From contig JBBSGP010000117.1 in NCBI GenBank assembly GCA_038253885.1, positions 1 to 5,383 of the forward strand: a DNA stretch of 5,383 bases, in the 5' to 3' direction. Below the pieces are notes generated by a model. That model saw only the letters and a program-made list of their open reading frames with translations. It had not been told where the DNA came from and made no database searches. This document shows, piece by piece, positions 1 to 4,443 of this stretch (positions are counted from its first letter, which is position 1; every line of letters begins with the position of its first letter). A program made the translations under genes and the position numbers. This DNA is from JALZAQ01 sp038253885 (GTDB taxonomy: Bacteria; Gemmatimonadota; Gemmatimonadetes; Gemmatimonadales; Gemmatimonadaceae).

Positions 1-100
1 CCCGCAGCAGGTGGACACCTTCCTCGACAATGTGATGCGCCCGCTGCTGGCCGAAGAAAGCGCACCGGCGCCCCTCGCGCGCGAGGCGCTGCGCGTATGA
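1..100 (+). CDS. purB: Adenylosuccinate lyase, C-terminal tail (partial)
   Basis: Only the last 32 codons are present, read in frame from base 2 to the TGA at 98-100; the gene starts left of the window. The stretch PQQVDTFLDNVMRPLLAEE resembles the C-terminal end of the long, human-type adenylosuccinate lyases, where a QQV-x-x-FL...V-x-PLL pattern closes the protein. That enzyme splits SAICAR to AICAR plus fumarate and adenylosuccinate to AMP plus fumarate in the cytoplasm. The next gene makes SAICAR, its substrate, which supports the call. The stop overlaps the purC start in ATGA. A short resemblance to the glycyl-tRNA synthetase beta C-terminus (VD-x-F-x-D-x-VM) was also considered, but it fits the PLL ending and the purine context less well. 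Identification rests on about 20 residues plus context. Confidence 0.65.
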   Translation, partial: PQQVDTFLDNVMRPLLAEESAPAPLAREALRV

Positions 101-1044
101 CGAGCGGAGTCGGGACGACTTCGGTGATGACGAACAGCGACCTCCCGCTCCGTCGCCTGGGCCGCGGAAAGGTGCGCGACATCTACGAAGTGGACGCGGA
201 TCGCATTCTGTTGGTCGCCACCGATCGGGTGAGCGCCTTCGACGTCGTCATGAAGGAGAGCATCCCCCACAAGGGCGCGGTTCTCACTCAGCTCAGTGCC
301 TGGTGGTGCAAGCAGTTCGCCAACCTCCTCCCGCATCATGTGATCTCGGTCGATGCGGCGGAGATCGTCCGAGCGGTTCCGGCACTCGAGCCCGTGCGGG
401 CCGCGCTCGGCGGGAGATCGATGCTCTGTCGCCGCACCACGCCTTTTCCCGTCGAATGCGTCGTGCGGGGCTACATCACTGGATCGGCATGGAAGGAGTA
501 CGTCCGTGGTGGGACGCTGGCGGGAGAGGTGCTGCGCGCCGGACTGCGCGAAAGTGATCAGCTGGAGCCACCGATCTTCAGTCCCTCCACCAAGGCCGAG
601 GTCGGACACGATGAGAACATCACCGTGTCTCGGATGTCGGAGATCATCGGGGCGAGCGAGACCGCCGAGCTGGAGCGCCTCTCCCGTCTGGTGTACGGTC
701 GCGGCCGCGACATCGCCGCGCAGCGCGGGATCATCATCGCTGATACGAAGTTCGAGTTTGGGCGAGATCGCGAGGGTCGAGTGCTCCTCATCGACGAAGT
801 GTTGACACCCGACAGCTCCCGTTTCTGGCCAGCCGACGGCTATGCCCCCGGCCGCGGCCAACCCAGCTTCGACAAGCAGCCTCTGCGGGACTACCTCGAC
901 GGGGAGCGCGTGGTCGGACGTTGGAATGGTGAAGCGCCCCCTCCCGCGCTTCCCCCGGACGTCGTCCTGGCCACCAGCCGCCGCTATCTGGATGCATACC
1001 GGCGCTTGACAGGAGCAGAGTTGGTGATCCCGGAGCCGACGTGA
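97..1044 (+). CDS. purC: Phosphoribosylaminoimidazole-succinocarboxamide synthase (SAICAR synthetase)
   Basis: Cytoplasmic enzyme joining CAIR and aspartate with ATP to give SAICAR in de novo purine synthesis. The 315-residue product shows the family landmarks in order: GRGKVRDIYEV near 22-32 (nucleotide-binding N-lobe), VATDRVSAFDV at 40-50, the signature PFPVECVVRGYITGSAWKEY at 116-135, STKAEVGHDEN at 164-174, IADTKFEFG at 214-222 and LIDEVLTPDSSRFW at 231-244. A C-terminal QPSFDKQPLRDYL (255-267) is typical of the long (about 300-residue, yeast Ade1-like) form rather than the roughly 240-residue E. coli form. ATG 97 is chosen because it overlaps the purB stop (ATGA) with GAGG 10 bases upstream. 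ATG 127, with GGGA 11 bases upstream, would give a 305-residue protein and cannot be excluded, because residues 1-10 are not conserved. Its stop overlaps the psd start. Confidence 0.97.
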   Translation: MTSGVGTTSVMTNSDLPLRRLGRGKVRDIYEVDADRILLVATDRVSAFDVVMKESIPHKGAVLTQLSAWWCKQFANLLPHHVISVDAAEIVRAVPALEPVRAALGGRSMLCRRTTPFPVECVVRGYITGSAWKEYVRGGTLAGEVLRAGLRESDQLEPPIFSPSTKAEVGHDENITVSRMSEIIGASETAELERLSRLVYGRGRDIAAQRGIIIADTKFEFGRDREGRVLLIDEVLTPDSSRFWPADGYAPGRGQPSFDKQPLRDYLDGERVVGRWNGEAPPPALPPDVVLATSRRYLDAYRRLTGAELVIPEPT

Positions 1045-1691
1045 GCTTCGCCCGCGAGGGGTGGAAGTTCATTCTGCTGGGGCTCGTCATCACCGCGATC
1101 CTTTTCTGGCTCGCTTTCAGCCGTCGCTCCTGGCCCCTCTGGATGCTCGCGGTCGCTCTCGCCGTCGTCACGGGGTGGATGGCGTACTTCTTTCGCGACC
1201 CGGAGCGACAGGGTGAGCGGGGCGCCCGACTAATCATCTCGCCGGCGGATGGACGCGTCGTCATGATCACGGAGGTGACGGAGCCGGCGTTTCTGCAGGG
1301 CCGCGCCATCCGGATCTCGATCTTCATGAATATTTTCAACGTCCATGTGAATCGCTATCCGGTGGACGGTGTCGTGCGTTATCTCCACTACAACAAGGGG
1401 AAGTTTCTCAACGCGGCGCACGAGAAGGCCAGCCTCGACAACGAGCAGATGTCGGTGGGCATCGAGAGTGGGCCGTCGCGAGTGCTTGTTCGCCAGATCG
1501 CCGGCCTGATCGCCCGCCGCATCGTTAATTACGCCCGCGACGGACAGCACGTCAGCCAGGGAGCCCGCATGGGCATCATCCAGTTCGGGTCGCGGGTTGA
1601 CGTTTTTCTTCCGCCGACGGCGGCGGTTCGCGTGAAGGTGGATGACCTCGCGAGCGCCGGCACGACCGTGCTGGGAGAGCTTCCGAAATGA
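1041..1691 (+). CDS. psd: Phosphatidylserine decarboxylase proenzyme, short (archaeal-like) type
   Basis: Membrane-associated pyruvoyl enzyme converting phosphatidylserine to phosphatidylethanolamine. The 216 residues are much shorter than the E. coli enzyme (about 320), as usual for the short family. Two hydrophobic segments (about 10-26 and 31-51) anchor the N-terminus, followed by FRDPER (51-56), SPADGRV (67-73, with the conserved Asp70) and FMNIFNVHVNR (95-105, with His102). Near the end is IIQFGSRVDVFLP (179-191). Here the GS pair replaces the LGST of the long form, and Ser184 is the predicted self-cleavage site that becomes the pyruvoyl group, leaving a beta chain of 183 residues and an alpha chain of about 33. 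The start is GTG 1041, overlapping the purC stop (GTGA), with GGAG at 1032-1035 five bases upstream. The directly following gene makes its substrate. Confidence 0.95.
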   Translation: MSFAREGWKFILLGLVITAILFWLAFSRRSWPLWMLAVALAVVTGWMAYFFRDPERQGERGARLIISPADGRVVMITEVTEPAFLQGRAIRISIFMNIFNVHVNRYPVDGVVRYLHYNKGKFLNAAHEKASLDNEQMSVGIESGPSRVLVRQIAGLIARRIVNYARDGQHVSQGARMGIIQFGSRVDVFLPPTAAVRVKVDDLASAGTTVLGELPK

Positions 1692-2620
1692 GCCCTGCCC
1701 TTCCGCCTCTCCGCCGGGCGGATCTCCGGCGCGCCGTCGTCATCGTCCCCAATGGCGTCACGCTCGGGAACCTGTTCTTTGGCGTCTGGTCGATCGTGGC
1801 GGCCGCCCAGGGGAATTACAGCCGCGCCGGACTGTACGTGGTGCTCGGCGGGGTGATGGATGCCCTGGATGGCCGCATCGCGCGTGCAACGCGGACAGGC
1901 AGCCGCTTCGGCATCGAGCTGGATTCTCTGGTGGACGCGATCAGCTTCGGCGTCGCTCCCGCGATGATCATGTATTTCGCCGTTCTCAATCGGGACAGCT
2001 GGGCGTGGCTGCTGTCTTTCATCTTCATCGCCAGCGTCGTCATGCGCCTCGCTCGCTTCAACGTCGAGCAGGGCGGACGGGCGAAGACGCACTTCCACGG
2101 TCTTCCCAGCCCTGCCGCCGGGATGACTCTCGCGACCTACTACTGGTTCAGTCAGACTCCGCTGTATCAGCAGACGATGATCGGCGATCTCCCGTGGCAC
2201 GCGGTGATGCCCGGGATCATGCTCGCGTTGAGCTGGCTGATGACGAGTCACATTCTCTACCCCGCGGTCCCCACCATCGGGCTACGCAGTGTCAAAGGCG
2301 TGATGGGAATCCTTCTTGTCGCGGGTACGGTTGCCGGCCTGATCTGGGCGCCGCGCCAATTCTTCTTTCCGGCACTCGTCGCCTACATTGCGTTCGGGCT
2401 GGTCAAGACGATCATCCTCGGGCTGCTCGACCGGATGCCGGGCGGAGATCCGCTCGAGGATGAGGAGCAGAACGAGGACAGCGGAAACGAGCGCGTGATG
2501 ATCGTGGAGAGCCGCCCAGAGCAGCTCATGAGGGGGCGGGGCCGGAAGCGCCGCCGCCACGGCCGGGGCGGTCCCGAGTCGCCTCCGTTCGACCGGCACA
2601 GCAGCGAGGGCGGAGAGTGA
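1688..2620 (+). CDS. pssA: CDP-diacylglycerol--serine O-phosphatidyltransferase (phosphatidylserine synthase, type II)
   Basis: Integral membrane enzyme transferring serine onto CDP-diacylglycerol to give phosphatidylserine, which the preceding psd product decarboxylates. The CDP-alcohol phosphotransferase motif DGxxARx8GxxxDxxxD is complete: D61, G62, A65, R66, G75, D79, D83. The N-terminal PNGVTLGNLFFG (21-32) is also typical. Several hydrophobic helices follow (roughly 24-40, 88-100, 105-122, 140-156, 171-190, 204-220, 226-248). Helices end near residue 249, and the last 60 residues form a charged, probably cytosolic tail: acidic at about 254-268 (DPLEDEEQNED), then strongly basic and glycine/arginine-rich at 282-295. 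The ATG overlaps the psd stop (ATGA), with GGGAG at 1673-1677 ten bases upstream. The enzymatic assignment is firm. The tail's function is unknown. Confidence 0.95.
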   Translation: MSPALPPLRRADLRRAVVIVPNGVTLGNLFFGVWSIVAAAQGNYSRAGLYVVLGGVMDALDGRIARATRTGSRFGIELDSLVDAISFGVAPAMIMYFAVLNRDSWAWLLSFIFIASVVMRLARFNVEQGGRAKTHFHGLPSPAAGMTLATYYWFSQTPLYQQTMIGDLPWHAVMPGIMLALSWLMTSHILYPAVPTIGLRSVKGVMGILLVAGTVAGLIWAPRQFFFPALVAYIAFGLVKTIILGLLDRMPGGDPLEDEEQNEDSGNERVMIVESRPEQLMRGRGRKRRRHGRGGPESPPFDRHSSEGGE

Positions 2621-2889
2621 GCCAGTTCGCCGTCTCAGTGCACATCCTGCCGCGGCAGGGGTTGCTGGACCCGCAAGGCGTCGCGGTCGCGGGGGCGCTT
2701 CGTACGCTCGGTTTCGCCGGAGTGTCGGAGGCCCGCCTCGGGCGCTACATCGTGATCGAGCTGTCGGCGACCGATGAAAGTGCCGCACGACGGATCATCG
2801 GGTCGATGTGCGAGCGCCTGCTCGCCAACCCGGTCACCGAGGACTTCGAGATCGCGACAGTTCGCGAGCTGGCGGAGGCGCCCCGATGA
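2617..2889 (+). CDS. purS: Phosphoribosylformylglycinamidine synthase subunit PurS
   Basis: Small subunit (90 residues, typical for the family) that bridges PurQ and the small PurL in the three-part FGAM synthetase. Family features are visible: an N-terminal beta strand (FAVSVHILPR), the LLDPQG turn at 16-21 followed by a helix and LGF (31-33), and the hallmark MCERLLANPVTEDFEI at 64-79. The start is GTG 2617, which overlaps the pssA stop in GTGA, with GAGGG at 2606-2610 six bases upstream. Its stop overlaps the purQ start in ATGA. Having a separate purS implies that both PurQ and PurL here are the Bacillus-type subunits rather than the fused large PurL of enterobacteria. The downstream genes confirm this. 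Confidence 0.96.
   Translation: MSQFAVSVHILPRQGLLDPQGVAVAGALRTLGFAGVSEARLGRYIVIELSATDESAARRIIGSMCERLLANPVTEDFEIATVRELAEAPR
2874..2878 (+). promoter_or_regulatory. Ribosome binding site of purQ (GGAGG)
   Basis: A full GGAGG lies inside the end of purS, seven bases before ATG 2886. It decides the purQ start: the reading frame is open back to an ATG at 2808, but that start has no comparable site and would add 26 residues that no PurQ carries. Confidence 0.8.
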
Positions 2890-3578
2890 GATTCGGCGTG
2901 GTCACCTTTCCCGGTTCGAACTGCGACTACGATGCGTACCACGCCATCATCGACGCGCTGGGCGAAGATGCCGTCTATCTCTGGCACGCTTCCCACGACC
3001 TCGGGGATGTCGACGTGGTCATCCTTCCGGGGGGCTTCAGCTACGGCGATTACCTGCGCGCTGGAGCGATCGCGCGTTTCAGCCCGATCATGCGCGAGGT
3101 GGCCGATCACGCCCGACGTGGTGGTCCGGTCCTGGGAATCTGTAACGGATTCCAGATCGCGTGCGAGGCCGGGCTTCTGCCCGGCGCGCTGAGCCGAAAC
3201 GCCGGGCTGGCATTCGTGTCGGACATGGTGCGTGTGCGCGTCGAGACGACGGACACGCTCTTCACCAATCGCTACCAATGCGGCCAGCTGCTCCGCCTTC
3301 CCATCGCGCACGGGGAAGGACGATTCACTGCCGATCCCCACACGCTCCAGCAGCTCGAGGAGGAGGGTCGCGTCGTATTCCGCTATGTGGGCGCCAGCGG
3401 CGGCCCCGAGCCGGGAGCGAACCCCAATGGGTCAGCGGGCGACATCGCCGGCATCGTCAGCGCGGAGGGAAATGTTCTGGGTATGATGCCTCACCCCGAG
3501 CGAGCCGTCGAAGCGCTGCTCGGATCCGCCGATGGGCTGGCACTCTTTCAGTCACTTCTCGTCCGCGTTTCTGCCTGA
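2886..3578 (+). CDS. purQ: Phosphoribosylformylglycinamidine synthase subunit PurQ (glutaminase)
   Basis: Class I glutamine amidotransferase subunit that hydrolyses glutamine and passes ammonia to PurL for the FGAR to FGAM reaction. The 230-residue product begins MRFGVVTFPGSNCD, the standard PurQ N-terminus. It then shows ILPGGFSYGDYLRAG (46-60), the nucleophile elbow GICNGFQ (84-90) with catalytic Cys86, and MMPHPERA (200-207) with His203 and Glu205 completing the triad. Length matches the family (about 220-230). The start at ATG 2886 is set by the PurQ N-terminus, a GGAGG seven bases upstream and an ATGA overlap with the purS stop. The stop at 3576-3578 is followed by a 16-base gap, the only real gap in the operon, before the unrelated gene X, rather than by purL directly. 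Confidence 0.97.
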   Translation: MRFGVVTFPGSNCDYDAYHAIIDALGEDAVYLWHASHDLGDVDVVILPGGFSYGDYLRAGAIARFSPIMREVADHARRGGPVLGICNGFQIACEAGLLPGALSRNAGLAFVSDMVRVRVETTDTLFTNRYQCGQLLRLPIAHGEGRFTADPHTLQQLEEEGRVVFRYVGASGGPEPGANPNGSAGDIAGIVSAEGNVLGMMPHPERAVEALLGSADGLALFQSLLVRVSA

Positions 3579-3585
3579 CTTTCTC

Positions 3586-3590
3586 GAGGT
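3586..3590 (+). promoter_or_regulatory. Ribosome binding site of gene X (GAGGT)
   Basis: GAGGT sits in the 16-base gap after purQ, four bases before ATG 3595. It selects that start over the in-frame ATG at 3532, which lies inside purQ and would put 21 non-hydrophobic residues in front of an otherwise classical signal peptide. The gap holds nothing else: no hairpin or T-run suggesting a terminator, and no room for a promoter. Confidence 0.7.
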
Positions 3591-3594
3591 CACC

Positions 3595-4443
3595 ATGCGT
3601 AGCCTGATGCTTTTCTTGACGCTCTGCGCCGCCGCCACGGCGAGCGCCCAGGGCACCGATGTCACGATCTCGCGCGGGATGAGCCGCGAACAGGTCATCC
3701 AGCTGCTCGGTAAGCCCGTCGGAGAACGGAGCTACTTTAGCTCCGTCTATCTCTTCTACGAGAATGGCTGCCGGCGAACGTGCGGCTCCAGCGATATCGT
3801 CATCCTCGAGGGCGGCACCGTCGTCGATGCGGTGTTCAAGTCCTCTCACCATCACCTCGAGGGAGCCGAGGGGCGCGGCCGTCCCGCGCCGACGCTCGGC
3901 GTCGTTGCACCGGCGCCGGTGGCGATCGTGAGTCAACCATCGGACACGACGGCGGCACCGCCATCCGTCGTGAAGGTGGGTCGCCGTCAGCGCAGCCGGT
4001 CCGCCGGGACCAGGAAGGCCGCCGCCGCGGGCCCGGCGCGCGGGACCGTCACGATCACGCAGAGTCCGGCGGATTCGGGAGTTCGCCCCGGCAAAGGAAG
4101 TGTCGTCATCGTCGCTCCTGCCACAGCACCAGCGGCCGCTAGCGGCGCCGCTTCCCGTCCCGTCGCGCCGGTTACACCTCAGGGCGGCGATAGCGCTTCG
4201 GTGTCCGCCCCCGTTCCGACTGTGCGCGTCCCGCCGCGGGTCCTCCCGGACAGCTTGCGCCGCGGCGCCCTCATCGGAGCGCGCGACACGACCGCCAACA
4301 GCGCGTCGGGCTTCATCGGATGCAACGTGCCGAGCAAGGCGGACAAGGGCGTGGGCGGACGTCCCACTCCAGAGGACTCCGCTCGAATGGCTCGGCTCTG
4401 TGTGAAGCGCGATTCCTCGGCGGCTAGGCCGCCTCGCGGATGA
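3595..4443 (+). CDS. Exported protein with BamE/SmpA-like N-terminal domain, function unknown (gene X)
   Basis: The gene is not recognised as a named one. The 282-residue product starts with a clear signal peptide (MRSL, hydrophobic core 4-14, ASA cleavage before Gln19). Cys11 is in the core, but Leu precedes it, so no lipobox is formed. Residues 26-84 (SRGMSREQVIQLLGKPVGE, then YLFYENG and a strand-rich ILEGGTVVDAVF) match the helix-strand pattern of the BamE/SmpA/OmlA family, whose members work in outer-membrane assembly or bind envelope proteins. A CRRTC pair (Cys59, Cys63) lies inside the domain. Residues about 95-235 are rich in Ala, Pro, Val, Ser and Arg and look disordered. The C-terminal segment (239-270) holds Cys243 and Cys269. 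The gene lies between purQ and purL, and its stop overlaps the purL ATG. A periplasmic location is inferred. Any role in purine metabolism is unsupported beyond position. Confidence 0.85.
   Translation: MRSLMLFLTLCAAATASAQGTDVTISRGMSREQVIQLLGKPVGERSYFSSVYLFYENGCRRTCGSSDIVILEGGTVVDAVFKSSHHHLEGAEGRGRPAPTLGVVAPAPVAIVSQPSDTTAAPPSVVKVGRRQRSRSAGTRKAAAAGPARGTVTITQSPADSGVRPGKGSVVIVAPATAPAAASGAASRPVAPVTPQGGDSASVSAPVPTVRVPPRVLPDSLRRGALIGARDTTANSASGFIGCNVPSKADKGVGGRPTPEDSARMARLCVKRDSSAARPPRG
3726..3746 (+). repeat. Perfect 9-bp inverted repeat with 3-base loop inside gene X
   Basis: ACGGAGCTA (3726-3734), loop CTT, then TAGCTCCGT (3738-3746) form a perfect hairpin-capable repeat about 130 bases into gene X, within codons for RSYFSSV. 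No T-run follows, so it is not a simple intrinsic terminator. It may be chance or an mRNA structure between purQ and purL. Confidence 0.5.
4419..4433 (+). promoter_or_regulatory. GC hairpin immediately upstream of purL start
   Basis: GGCGGC (4419-4424), loop TAG, GCCGCC (4428-4433) could form a 6-bp all-GC stem ending six bases before the purL ATG. It occupies the Shine-Dalgarno region, where no GGAGG-like site is visible. The only purine run, AGG at 4426-4428, lies in the loop and stem. A ribosome translating the end of gene X would melt this structure, so it could enforce translational coupling. The repeat is visible in the sequence; the function is inferred. Confidence 0.4.

Noticed and set aside
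802..807. TTGACA boxes in purC (802-807 and 1006-1011) as -35 elements of an internal promoter
   Set aside because: No TATAAT-like hexamer occurs 16-18 bases downstream of either one. Both lie within conserved coding sequence.
1529..2251. Long minus-strand open frame opposite psd and pssA (240 codons)
   Set aside because: Its translation is an Arg/His/Asp-rich shadow without domains, lying fully opposite two well-identified genes in GC-rich DNA.
2808..2885. Extended purQ start at ATG 2808
   Set aside because: It adds 26 Arg/Gly-rich residues absent from PurQ proteins and overlaps purS deeply. ATG 2886 has GGAGG and the canonical N-terminus.
3168..3185. GCCGGGC-TTCT-GCCCGGC hairpin in purQ as a terminator
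   Set aside because: The stem is good, but it sits mid-gene in codons for AGLLPGA and no T-run follows.
2745..3341. Minus-strand open frame opposite purS and purQ (198 codons)
   Set aside because: It is antisense to highly conserved enzymes, with no recognisable motifs. It is a typical GC-rich shadow.
3532..3594. Upstream in-frame ATG for gene X at 3532
   Set aside because: It lies inside the 3' end of purQ and would bury the signal peptide behind 21 residues. ATG 3595 has GAGGT at the right spacing.
3605..3627. Lipoprotein signal at Cys11 of gene X
   Set aside because: The residue before the Cys is Leu, which does not fit a lipobox, while a clean ASA-Gln SPase I site follows.
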